Positions 56,794 to 64,000 of a DNA stretch of 64,000 nt are shown here, one piece after another. The stretch's first letter is position 1. The number at the start of each line of letters is the position of its first letter. A program made the position numbers and the translations under genes. Under the pieces are notes generated by a model. It did not search any database and had not been told where the DNA came from. It was given only the letters and a program-made list of their open reading frames with translations. The DNA is taken from NCBI RefSeq assembly GCF_004209755.1, contig NZ_CP035913.1, forward strand, positions 6,324,001 to 6,388,000. Reading direction: 5' to 3'. This DNA comes from Pseudoduganella lutea (GTDB taxonomy: Bacteria; Pseudomonadota; Gammaproteobacteria; Burkholderiales; Burkholderiaceae_D).

Positions 56794-58138
56794 GGAACAG
56801 GGTACTGCCGAGCGGGGCAAGCCGGACGGTCAGCGCGAGCAGGTGGCGGCGGCCGGCGTGGAGTACGCGGCCGGCCACAAGAACATGATGCAGCTGATCC
56901 AGCTGCGCTGGATCGCCGTGTTCGGCCAGGTGGCCACGATCACCGCCGCGACCTATGTCTATGACATCGTGCTGCCGCTCGTTCCGATGCTGCAGGTGCT
57001 GGCCTGCCTGATCGCGTTCAACGTGGCCAGCCACCTGCGCTGGCACGAGGTGCGCTACGTGCGCAACACCGAACTGTTCATGGCGCTGCTGGTGGACGTA
57101 GCCATCCTCACCTCGCAACTCTACCTGTCCGGCGGCGCCACGAATCCGTTCGCGTTCCTGTACCTGCTGCAGGTGATCCTGTCGGCCGTGCTGCTGGCGC
57201 CGCCCTATGCCTGGACGTTCGTGCTGGTCACGGCCGCCTGCCTGGCCGGGCTGTCGCGCAACCACCTGCCGTTGCCGCTCGACGTGGAGCACGCGGGCGG
57301 CGTGCTGTCGCTGTACGTGCAGGGGATGCTGATCTGCTTCATGCTGAACGCGGCCCTGCTCGTGTTCTTCATTACCCGCATCACCGCCAACCTGCGTGCC
57401 GGCGATGCGCAGCTGGCCAACCTGCGCCAGCGCGCCGCCGAGGAAGAGCACGTGGTTCGCATGGGCTTGCTCGCCAGCGGCGCCGCGCACGAGCTGGGCA
57501 CGCCGCTGGCCACGCTGTCCGTCATCCTCGGCGACTGGAAGCGCATGCCGGAGTTCTCCGGCAATCCCGAGCTGCTGGAGGAGATCGCCGAGATGCAGGC
57601 GCAGCTGAAACGCTGCAAGGCAATTGTGTCCGGCATCCTGCTGTCGGCGGGCGAGGCCCGCGGCGAGTCGTCGACGAAGACGACGCTGGCAACGTTCCTC
57701 GGCGAACTGGCGCAGGAATGGCGCAGCACCCGCCCCGTGCAGCATTTCTTTTACTTCAACCGCATCGGCGAGGACTTGCCGGTGGTGTTCGACGAGACGC
57801 TCAAGCAGATGATCTGCAACGTCCTCGACAACGCGCTCGAGGCGTCGCCGGTGCGGGTGGAACTCGAGGCCACGCGCGAGGACGGCCACCTGATCCTGCG
57901 CGTGACCGACACGGGCCCGGGCTTCGACCCGGCGGTCCTGGCGCAGATCGGCAAACCGTATAATTCCACCAAGGGCAAGCCTGGCAGCGGCCTGGGCCTG
58001 TTCCTCGTGGTCAACGTGGCGCGCACGCTGGGCGGCACCGTGGCGGCGCGCAACCGCGCCGCCGACGGCAAGGCGGGCGCCGAAGTCACGATCCGCCTGC
58101 CGCTGTCGTCCATCGCTCTCGACGGCATCGCTCCCTGA
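56777..58138 (+). CDS. regB: RegB/PrrB/RoxS-like redox sensor histidine kinase
   Basis: A 453-residue membrane kinase. About six helices span roughly residues 45-205, with the quinone-sensing heptad GGATNPF at 119-125 matching RegB's GGXXNPF. The H-box HELGTPLATL places the phospho-His at 238, and a Cys at 280 (KRCKAI) lies 42 residues later, close to the redox Cys position of RegB. The ATPase core has NALEASPV, DTGPGFDPAV and GSGLGLFLVV. It senses quinone pool or redox state and phosphorylates RegA. ATG 56777 overlaps SURF1 by 17 bp. Confidence 0.92.
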   Translation: MTERTEEQGTAERGKPDGQREQVAAAGVEYAAGHKNMMQLIQLRWIAVFGQVATITAATYVYDIVLPLVPMLQVLACLIAFNVASHLRWHEVRYVRNTELFMALLVDVAILTSQLYLSGGATNPFAFLYLLQVILSAVLLAPPYAWTFVLVTAACLAGLSRNHLPLPLDVEHAGGVLSLYVQGMLICFMLNAALLVFFITRITANLRAGDAQLANLRQRAAEEEHVVRMGLLASGAAHELGTPLATLSVILGDWKRMPEFSGNPELLEEIAEMQAQLKRCKAIVSGILLSAGEARGESSTKTTLATFLGELAQEWRSTRPVQHFFYFNRIGEDLPVVFDETLKQMICNVLDNALEASPVRVELEATREDGHLILRVTDTGPGFDPAVLAQIGKPYNSTKGKPGSGLGLFLVVNVARTLGGTVAARNRAADGKAGAEVTIRLPLSSIALDGIAP

Positions 58139-58192
58139 TGCATCTCGCCTGATGCCTTGACCCGAAACCATCGAACCCCCTGCTGGCCAACC

Positions 58193-58741
58193 ATGATCGA
58201 CATGACCGAAGAACAACGCTGCCTGCTGATCGTCGAGGACGACGAAGCCTTTGCCCGCACGCTGGGCCGCTCGTTCGAGCGGCGCGGCTACCGCGTGCTG
58301 CATGCCGCCAACGTGGACGAGGCGGCGGCGCTGCTGGGCGACCATGCGCCTGGCTATGCCGTGGTGGACCTGAAGCTGAAGGGCAATTCGTCCGGCCTGG
58401 CCTGCGTGCAGCTGCTGCACCAGCACGATCCCGACATGCTGATCGTGGTACTGACCGGGTATGCCAGCATCAATACAGCCGTCGAGGCGGTCAAGCTGGG
58501 CGCGGCGCAGTATCTTGCCAAGCCCTCGAACACGGACGATATCGAAGCCGCGTTCGCCCACGTGGCAGGGAGCGCCGATGTCGAGCTGACGGGGCGCGCC
58601 ACGTCGGTGAAGACGCTGGAGTGGGAACACATCCACGCCGTGCTGGCCGAGACCGAATTCAATATCTCGGAAGCGGCGCGCCGCCTCGGCATGCACCGGC
58701 GTACGCTGGCGCGAAAACTCGAGAAGCAGCGGGTGAAGTAG
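58193..58741 (+). CDS. regA: RegA/PrrA/RoxR-like response regulator
   Basis: A 182-residue regulator. The receiver (about 10-125) has VEDDEAFA, the phospho-Asp in YAVVDLKLKG, Thr in VLTGYASI and Lys in LAKPSN; the compact Fis-type HTH at the C-terminus reads NISEAARRLGMHRRTLARKL, the family hallmark. It follows regB by 54 bp. RegA homologues (RoxR, ActR) control terminal oxidases including quinol oxidases, which fits its place behind cyo. ATG 58193 or 58202 may be the start. Confidence 0.92.
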   Translation: MIDMTEEQRCLLIVEDDEAFARTLGRSFERRGYRVLHAANVDEAAALLGDHAPGYAVVDLKLKGNSSGLACVQLLHQHDPDMLIVVLTGYASINTAVEAVKLGAAQYLAKPSNTDDIEAAFAHVAGSADVELTGRATSVKTLEWEHIHAVLAETEFNISEAARRLGMHRRTLARKLEKQRVK

Positions 58742-58939
58742 GGCGCAGAGGCCGTGCCGGGCGGATGATGCATGGGCGCGACACAGGCACGGCGCACGAT
58801 TTGCCGTGACGGGCAGGCAGAAGGGAAACACGGTACAATATTGTTGCTCTGTGTTAATTAAATTGCACAAGCCAGCATGGTGCCCCATCCCCGCATCGCC
58901 TTTTGTCCCGCTTCCCGGCCACATCACGATACGACCACC

Positions 58940-60736
58940 ATGACCTGTCCCCATGAAGGCGCGCGCCTCGAAGCGCTCCGCAAGCTCGACCTGCTCGACA
59001 CACCTCCTTCCGAAGCGTTCGACCGCATCACCCGCATGGCGGCGCAGATGTTCAATCTGCCCGTCGCCGCCGTGTCGCTGACGGACAGTGACCGGCAATG
59101 GTTCAAATCGCGCGTGGGCGTCGACCACTGGTCGATTCCCCGACTGCAGGCCCCGTGCGGGGCCGTGGCGGAGACGGCGGAGTTCGTGGTCATTCCCGAC
59201 CTGCTCGAGGACCCGGGCTATCGCGACAGCCACCTGGCCCGCAACGGCGTGCGCTTCTATGCCGGTGCGCCGCTGACGACACGCGACGGCCACGCGCTGG
59301 GCGCCATGTGCGTGCTGGGCACCGCACCGCGCCAGATCACGCAAAGCGAGCGGGCCATGCTGTCCGACCTGGCGGCGATGGTCATGTCGCAGATCGAGTT
59401 GCAGCACGCGCTGGGCCGGATCGACCCGATCAGCGGGCTGCCGAACCGCAATCAGTACATCGACGATTTCAGCGACCTCGAACGGGACCGGCCGCGCGGC
59501 GAGGAACGGCTGGCCATGCTGGTGCACCTGGCCAGCGCCGAGCAGCTGGCCAATGCCGCGCGCGTGATGGGTTCGACCTATGTGGACGGCCTCGTTGCCG
59601 AGGCGCTGCGCTCGTTCCGCGTGGCGTTCGGCGCGGGCACGAAGATGTACCACGTGGCGGCCACCCAGTTTCTGGTGCTGGTGGCGCCGGACATGGCGCT
59701 GGCCGAGTGCCATGCACGCGTGGATGCGTGGCTGCAGGGGCGGGATGCCAGGTCGACGTCGCGCTTCGTCACCACGCCGGCCGTCGGCATCGCGCCATTC
59801 GTCGTCGGTGCCACAGAAGCGCTCGACGTGCTGCGCATTGCCCAGGGCGCCGTGCACGATGCCTACGCCGGCGGCATGCAGGTGGCCGTCCATTCGTCGG
59901 CGCAGGATGCCGCCTACCAGCGGCGCTTCACGCTGCTGACCGAATTCGGCACCGCGCTCGAGGCGCGCAACCAGCTGCGGCTCGTCTATCAGCCCCGCAT
60001 CGACCTGGCGACGGGGGCCTGCGTGGGTGCCGAGGCGCTGCTGCGCTGGTGCCACCCGGAGCTGGGCGGCATCTCGCCCGGCGAGTTCATGCCCATCGTC
60101 GAGCAGACGTCGATGGCCCGGCCCGCCACCGCATGGGTCGTCGACGCCGCGCTGCGCCAGTTGCGCGCCTGGCAGGAGGCGGGCCTCGCGCTGACGCTGT
60201 CCGTCAACGTGGCCGCGCCGAACCTGCTCGAACCCGATTTCGCTGCGGGGATTGCGGCGCAGCTGCACCGCCACGGCGTGCCACCCGGGCGGCTCGAGCT
60301 GGAAATCACCGAAAGCGCCGCGATGGGCAACCAGGCCGCGGCGGACCGCACGCTGGCGGCATTGCACGCGGTGGGCGTGCGCATCGCGATCGACGACTTC
60401 GGCACCGGCTACAGCAGCCTGTCCTACCTGCAGAGCATTCCCGCCCATGTGGTGAAGATCGACCAGGGCTTCGTGCGCGGCATCGACACGGATGAGCGCA
60501 AGCGCGTCCTGGTGAGCGCCATGGTGTCTCTTTCGCACGACCTCGGGTATCGGGTGGTGGCCGAAGGCGTCGAAACGGAGGCGGCCGCCGCGTTGGTGCG
60601 GGCGGCCGGCTGCGATGAGGCGCAGGGCTGGCTGTATGCCCGGGCGCTGGAACCGGCGCAGTTCGCCGAATGGCATGCGGAGCGGACGGCATGCGTGCCG
60701 GCCATTGGCAACGCCGGGCCTTCTCACCCATACTAG
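58940..60736 (+). CDS. GAF - degenerate GGDEF - EAL protein (c-di-GMP phosphodiesterase)
   Basis: A 598-residue cytoplasmic protein. GAF (about 10-155; RQWFKSRVGVDHWSIPR) is followed by a GGDEF fold that starts normally (DPISGLPNRNQYIDD) but has VAATQFLVLV where the catalytic GGDEF should be, so it cannot make c-di-GMP. The EAL domain (about 340-590) is complete (AEALLRW, NVAAPN, ITESAA, IDDFGTGYSSL, VKIDQGF, AEGVET). Expected net activity is c-di-GMP hydrolysis, possibly modulated by GTP. ATG 58940 is the Met next to the GAF domain; Met 58877 is possible. Confidence 0.9.
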   Translation: MTCPHEGARLEALRKLDLLDTPPSEAFDRITRMAAQMFNLPVAAVSLTDSDRQWFKSRVGVDHWSIPRLQAPCGAVAETAEFVVIPDLLEDPGYRDSHLARNGVRFYAGAPLTTRDGHALGAMCVLGTAPRQITQSERAMLSDLAAMVMSQIELQHALGRIDPISGLPNRNQYIDDFSDLERDRPRGEERLAMLVHLASAEQLANAARVMGSTYVDGLVAEALRSFRVAFGAGTKMYHVAATQFLVLVAPDMALAECHARVDAWLQGRDARSTSRFVTTPAVGIAPFVVGATEALDVLRIAQGAVHDAYAGGMQVAVHSSAQDAAYQRRFTLLTEFGTALEARNQLRLVYQPRIDLATGACVGAEALLRWCHPELGGISPGEFMPIVEQTSMARPATAWVVDAALRQLRAWQEAGLALTLSVNVAAPNLLEPDFAAGIAAQLHRHGVPPGRLELEITESAAMGNQAAADRTLAALHAVGVRIAIDDFGTGYSSLSYLQSIPAHVVKIDQGFVRGIDTDERKRVLVSAMVSLSHDLGYRVVAEGVETEAAAALVRAAGCDEAQGWLYARALEPAQFAEWHAERTACVPAIGNAGPSHPY

Positions 60737-60775
60737 GGGCACCGCGGCGACCGCCGCGTTCGAAACGAGGTTCGG

Positions 60776-61798
60776 ATGACGACGGCTTCCCTGCAAACGC
60801 TCCGGCTGGCCATGTTCAGTGCCCAGCCCTACGACCGCCGTTTCTTCGAGGAAGCGCGGGCCGCGCGGCGTTCGCCCGTGGCGATCGATTATCACGACAC
60901 CGCGCTGGACATCGGCACCGCCGTGCTGGCGCAGGGTTGCGACGCCGTCTGCGTGTTCGTCAACGACGTGCTCGATGCCGCCGTACTGGAACGGCTGCAC
61001 GGGCAGGGCGTGCGCGCGGTCCTGCTGCGCTGCGCCGGCTTCAACAACGTCGACCTGGTCGCGCTGGCGCGGCTGGGCATGTTTGCCGCGCGCGTGCCGG
61101 CCTACTCGCCGGAGGCGGTGGCCGAACACGCGGTGGCGATGATCCTCACGCTGAACCGGCATACCCACCGTGCGTTCAACCGTGTCCGGGAAGGCAATTT
61201 CGCACTGGACGGCCTGCTCGGCTTCACGCTGCACGGCAAGACGGCGGGCATTGTCGGCACGGGCAAGATCGGGCTGGCCACGGCACGCATCCTGGCCGGC
61301 TTCGGCTGCCGGGTGCTGGGCCACGACCCGTATCCATCGCCGGCGTTCGCCGCGCTGGGCACCATGGTCCCGCTCGACGACCTGCTTGCCCAGTCCGATA
61401 TCGTGTCGCTGCATTGCCCGCTGGTCGATGCCACGCGCCACCTGATCGGGCATGCCACGCTGGGCCGGATGAAGGAAGGCGCGATGCTGGTCAACACGTC
61501 GCGCGGCGCCCTGGTGGATACGGCCGCGGTGATCGAGGCGCTGAAATCGCGCCGGCTCGGTGCGCTCGCCATCGACGTCTACGAGCAGGAAAGCGCGCTG
61601 TTTTTCCGCGACCATTCATCCGACATCATCGCCGACGATGTATTCGGCCGGCTGACCACGTTTCCCAACGTGCTCGTTACCGGGCACCAGGGCTTCTTCA
61701 CCATCGAGGCGCTGCGCGAGATCGCCGCCATCACGTTCGACAACCTCGACTGCTGGCGCAGCGGCGGCGCCTGCGCGAACGTGCTGCCGGCAGCCTGA
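60776..61798 (+). CDS. D-lactate dehydrogenase-like D-2-hydroxyacid dehydrogenase
   Basis: A 340-residue cytoplasmic oxidoreductase of the D-isomer 2-hydroxyacid dehydrogenase family. It has the NAD site GIVGTGKIGLATARIL, catalytic Arg in VNTSRGALVD, Glu in DVYEQES and His in TGHQGFFT. The LdhA-type DVYEQE and the length fit fermentative D-lactate dehydrogenase, reducing pyruvate to D-lactate. ATG 60776 sits 39 bp after the EAL gene, so co-transcription is possible. Confidence 0.91.
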   Translation: MTTASLQTLRLAMFSAQPYDRRFFEEARAARRSPVAIDYHDTALDIGTAVLAQGCDAVCVFVNDVLDAAVLERLHGQGVRAVLLRCAGFNNVDLVALARLGMFAARVPAYSPEAVAEHAVAMILTLNRHTHRAFNRVREGNFALDGLLGFTLHGKTAGIVGTGKIGLATARILAGFGCRVLGHDPYPSPAFAALGTMVPLDDLLAQSDIVSLHCPLVDATRHLIGHATLGRMKEGAMLVNTSRGALVDTAAVIEALKSRRLGALAIDVYEQESALFFRDHSSDIIADDVFGRLTTFPNVLVTGHQGFFTIEALREIAAITFDNLDCWRSGGACANVLPAA

Positions 61799-61902
61799 CC
61801 GCAAACGCACGGAAGACAGGAATATCCCAAGACCTGGCATTCTGCAGGGTGTTGCCGGAGCGGCTATGATGCGCGTTCGACCAACCAACACGAGGTAAAG
61901 CC

Positions 61903-62301
61903 ATGACCGATGAATCGCTGCGCGCGGCCCTGCGCGACCTGGCGCGGGGCGCACGCGGCCTGCACAAGGCCATGCTGGATGTGGAAACCCAGTACTTCGG
62001 CGCCGTCGGCGGCGTGCTGGAGCACCTGCAACTGGTGACAAACCATCCCCATTTCGCCTGGCTGCTGAAGTTGTCGGGCCTGATGGCGGAACTCGATGAG
62101 CGGCTCGATGACGCGGAAACGCTCGACGCCGGCGAGGCGGCGCAATGGCGCACCGCGTTCGAGAGCCTGATCGGCCCGCGCGCCGCGATCGACGAAGACT
62201 TCCGCAAGCGCTATCTCGCCCTGCTGCACGACGCGCCCGAGGTGGCGATGGCCAATGGCGCGCTGCGCCAGGCGCTCGGCAAGGTGCCGCAGGCGCAGTG
62301 A
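61903..62301 (+). CDS. conserved hypothetical protein (132 aa)
   Basis: A 132-residue soluble, mostly helical acidic protein (LARGARGLHKAMLDVETQYF, LEHLQLVTNHPHFAWLLKLS, LIGPRAAIDEDFRKRYLALL). ATG 61903 follows GAGGTAA at 8 nt. There is no known motif, signal or membrane helix. It lies 104 bp after the dehydrogenase gene on the same strand. The function is unknown. Confidence 0.75.
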   Translation: MTDESLRAALRDLARGARGLHKAMLDVETQYFGAVGGVLEHLQLVTNHPHFAWLLKLSGLMAELDERLDDAETLDAGEAAQWRTAFESLIGPRAAIDEDFRKRYLALLHDAPEVAMANGALRQALGKVPQAQ

Positions 62302-62383
62302 CGCGGCATGCAAGGCGCTGTTGGCGGAAGTGCTGACTGGTTCCGCAGGAGCGTTCCCCACTTTTACACGAACAGCGAGCATG

Positions 62384-62408
62384 AAAAAGGCCGGGCAAGC
62401 CCGGCCTT
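62384..62408 (-). terminator. rho-independent terminator of the metallopeptidase gene
   Basis: A 10-bp perfect stem (62387-62396 with 62399-62408) stands 24 bp past the metallopeptidase stop. On the minus strand it is followed by TTTTT (62384-62388). The hypothetical gene at 61903 converges on the other side. Confidence 0.85.
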
Positions 62409-62432
62409 CCAGATATTGCGGCTAACCCCGGA

Positions 62433-63881
62433 TTACCAGCCGATATCCTTCAGCAGTGGCAGCGACAGGTCCTTCGGCGGTTCCACTTCATGCGTCAGGT
62501 CGCCGTTGATCGATGGCTCCATCAGCTGGTTCGGCGACGCGGACGTGGTGTAGTGCGACACCGAGGAGCCCGGCTGGAACGTGGTCGGCGTGAACATCAG
62601 GATGCGCTTCTGCTTGTCCGTGCCGGCCAGTTGCGTCGGGTCGGCGCCCAGCAGTGCCGTAACACCGGAGGTGGTGCGGCTGCGGAACGCCAGCGCTGCC
62701 TTGAGGGCCGCGCCATCCGCCTGGGTGATGCGTACGGACGGGATCGTGATGCTCGGATCGTTGCCGCTCATGCCGGCCGGATCGCCCGGGGCGTTGTCGG
62801 CCACGATCATCGCGATCGCGCCGGCCGCCTGCACGTTGGCCGCCTTGATGGCGAAGTTGCACGTGCCACGGTCGACCAGCGCGATATTGCCCTGCACGGC
62901 CTTGGCGTTGGCGCCCGTCAGCGGTGTGCAGGCCAGGCCCGTGTTGGTGGTGCGGTTTTCCACGACCGGCATGATCTGGCCGCTGACATTGGCGTCGGTG
63001 ATGCGCGGGCCGAAGCTCGCTTCGCCGAACGGCTTGTTACCGGCCGCGCCGGCGGCGGCCGGGCCACCGATGGTGACCACGCCGCGCGGGCCGAGCACAT
63101 CCGGCACCGCCGCGGTCACGTTCGGGCCGTCCCACGACATGCCATCGCCGCTGACCGCGTTGGCCACGCGCTCTTCCTCGGTCATGTCGATCCACTTCTT
63201 GTTGGTGCGGTTGTCCGTCATGAAGTGGTCCCAGATCGCCGGTGTTTCACCCAGGTACTGGCCGGTTTCCTCGTCCGTGAAGCTCTGGAAGCCCAGGCCA
63301 TGGCCCATTTCATGCAGCAGCACGGTCACGAAATCGGTGGCGGTGCCATGGTTCGCGTCCAGGCCCAGGTAGAACGGCGAACCCGGCAGGCAATCCTCGG
63401 CCAGGCCGAGGCGCGAATTGAAGCGGGCGCGGATGTCGGCGACGTCCGGGCTCTGATCTTCGCCGGACAGCTTGTTGGCCAGCGCGGTCGGATACCAGGT
63501 ACCCGCTTTTGGCGCGCCAGGGAAGTCGGAAAACACTTCCAGCGTGCCGGCCGAACCCAGCGTGGCACTGTTGGCCGTGCAGTTCAGCGGTTCGAAGCTG
63601 GCCTGGATGCGGATCGGTACCGAGCTTTCCAGCTTGGCGCCCCAGATGTTGGCCGCGTAGGTGAAGGCGATCAGTCGCTGCTCGCCCAGCGTGGTGCCGC
63701 TGTTGCCGCCGACCGGCGTGGCCGGCGTCGGGTCGTTGAAGCCCACGCCAGGGCCGTTGCCGTTGACGATGACGATTTCGGCGGCTTGTGCGGCACCGGC
63801 GGCGCCGAACGCGAAGGCAATGGCTGCCACGATGTGTTTCACGGGCTGCTTCACGAGGTGCGTCATGTTATTGCGCTTCAT
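62433..63881 (-). CDS. secreted zinc metallopeptidase with PA domain
   Basis: A 482-residue exported protein. The signal peptide spans about 1-33 (KHIVAAIAFAFGAAGAAQA). The zinc motif HEMGHGLGF (near residues 190-200) gives two His and the catalytic Glu plus the downstream Gly typical of metzincin-like or related folds. A protease-associated (PA) domain is inserted (about 280-410; NIALVDRGTCNFAIKAANVQ). The C-terminus LPLLKDIGW is a recurrent family end. It should act in the periplasm or outside the cell. ATG 63881 follows AAGGA. It overlaps the preceding gene by 14 bp. Confidence 0.88.
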   Translation of the reverse strand: MKRNNMTHLVKQPVKHIVAAIAFAFGAAGAAQAAEIVIVNGNGPGVGFNDPTPATPVGGNSGTTLGEQRLIAFTYAANIWGAKLESSVPIRIQASFEPLNCTANSATLGSAGTLEVFSDFPGAPKAGTWYPTALANKLSGEDQSPDVADIRARFNSRLGLAEDCLPGSPFYLGLDANHGTATDFVTVLLHEMGHGLGFQSFTDEETGQYLGETPAIWDHFMTDNRTNKKWIDMTEEERVANAVSGDGMSWDGPNVTAAVPDVLGPRGVVTIGGPAAAGAAGNKPFGEASFGPRITDANVSGQIMPVVENRTTNTGLACTPLTGANAKAVQGNIALVDRGTCNFAIKAANVQAAGAIAMIVADNAPGDPAGMSGNDPSITIPSVRITQADGAALKAALAFRSRTTSGVTALLGADPTQLAGTDKQKRILMFTPTTFQPGSSVSHYTTSASPNQLMEPSINGDLTHEVEPPKDLSLPLLKDIGW

Positions 63882-63999
63882 AGCGTTGTTCCTTGGCTTG
63901 CGCGGTGCGCGTGTTGTTGACCAGAGCGTTCGCGGCATCGGCGCCGGTGACGCAAGCTTCGGTGAGGCTGCCATCCGCATTACGGGTGACGACCGAGTA
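63868..63999 (-). CDS. C-terminal end of an unidentified protein (partial)
   Basis: The last 43 codons of a gene entering from beyond the window. They read YSVVTRNADGSLTEACVTG and then ALVNNTRTAQAKEQRYEAQ before the stop at 63868-63870. The codon use is like the neighbours. The stop lies inside the first codons of the metallopeptidase, so the two are likely one operon. The sequence is too short to name. Confidence 0.6.
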   Translation of the reverse strand, partial: YSVVTRNADGSLTEACVTGADAANALVNNTRTAQAKEQRYEAQ

Positions 64000-64000
64000 G

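Noticed and set aside
58801..58839. Sigma-70 promoter TTGCCG ... TACAAT before the EAL gene
   Set aside because: TACAAT is a fair -10 box, but the spacing to TTGCCG is 27 bp, far outside the usual range.
56657..61615. Very long open frame on the minus strand (1652 codons)
   Set aside because: It runs antisense to SURF1, regB, regA, the EAL gene and the dehydrogenase gene, all of which have strong family matches. Its sequence is Arg/His/Ala-rich without any motif, as expected for a mirror frame in GC-rich DNA.
1..64000. Prophage, insertion sequence, integron, toxin-antitoxin or defence island
   Set aside because: No integrase, transposase, capsid, nuclease-ATPase or toxin motif was seen in the recognised genes. 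The XRE-like proteins lack an adjacent toxin-type gene.

Overview
The window looks like chromosomal DNA of a high-GC betaproteobacterium, most likely Oxalobacteraceae (Massilia / Pseudoduganella / Duganella group). This rests on gene content and protein style: a RegB/RegA pair beside a cyo-type quinol oxidase, many GGDEF/EAL proteins, large TonB-dependent receptors with IR.S plug starts, Csu-type pili, and Burkholderiales-like short palindromes. I see no tRNA, rRNA, CRISPR array, insertion sequence, integrase or phage gene.

Region 1 (1-25.3 kb) is mostly a plant-polysaccharide locus. It holds an exo-rhamnogalacturonan-lyase-like protein fused to DUF6250 (frameshifted), a secreted GH43 (frameshifted), a cytoplasmic GH2, a sugar ABC importer without its ATPase, a TonB-dependent receptor and a cytoplasmic GH43. 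After a few small genes and a DUF3616 protein comes a second TonB-dependent receptor behind a LacI-family-like operator. The set fits uptake and stepwise degradation of pectin side chains (rhamnogalacturonan I with arabinan/galactan). A malic enzyme (maeB) and a BLUF photoreceptor are interleaved. An APC amino-acid permease closes the region.

Region 2 (25.4-37.7 kb) is regulatory and surface-related: a small conserved protein, a Crp/Fnr regulator, a GAF-PAS-PAS-GGDEF protein, a decayed receiver-domain remnant, a four-gene Csu-like chaperone-usher operon with a half-size spore-coat-U-like protein facing it, a PAS-GGDEF-EAL protein, and the second copy of a small XRE-like regulator.

Region 3 (37.8-51.4 kb) starts with a large hybrid histidine kinase (frameshifted) translationally coupled to a REC-GGDEF protein. 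Then follow aroP, a divergent AraC/methyltransferase pair, a hemerythrin, another PAS-GGDEF-EAL protein and an MFS transporter.

Region 4 (51.8-58.7 kb) is one compact run, cyoABCD-SURF1-regB-regA, with overlapping genes: a bo3-type quinol oxidase with its redox two-component system. CyoD carries unusual His-rich and Met/His-rich ends, and SURF1 appears to have absorbed a palindromic repeat.

Region 5 (58.9-64 kb) holds a GAF/degenerate-GGDEF/EAL protein, a D-lactate-dehydrogenase-like protein, a hypothetical protein, and a secreted PA-domain metallopeptidase preceded by the end of another gene.

Three large genes are each interrupted by a one-base loss at or near a short G or C run, all needing one added base to restore the frame. 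Base-call error must be excluded before calling them pseudogenes. I found no clear new defence or mobile system. The best candidates for undescribed biology are a helically phased 10-bp repeat array upstream of a diguanylate cyclase, the nested GTC-N-GAC palindromes (one inside SURF1), the twin XRE mini-regulators and the metal-binding tails of CyoD.
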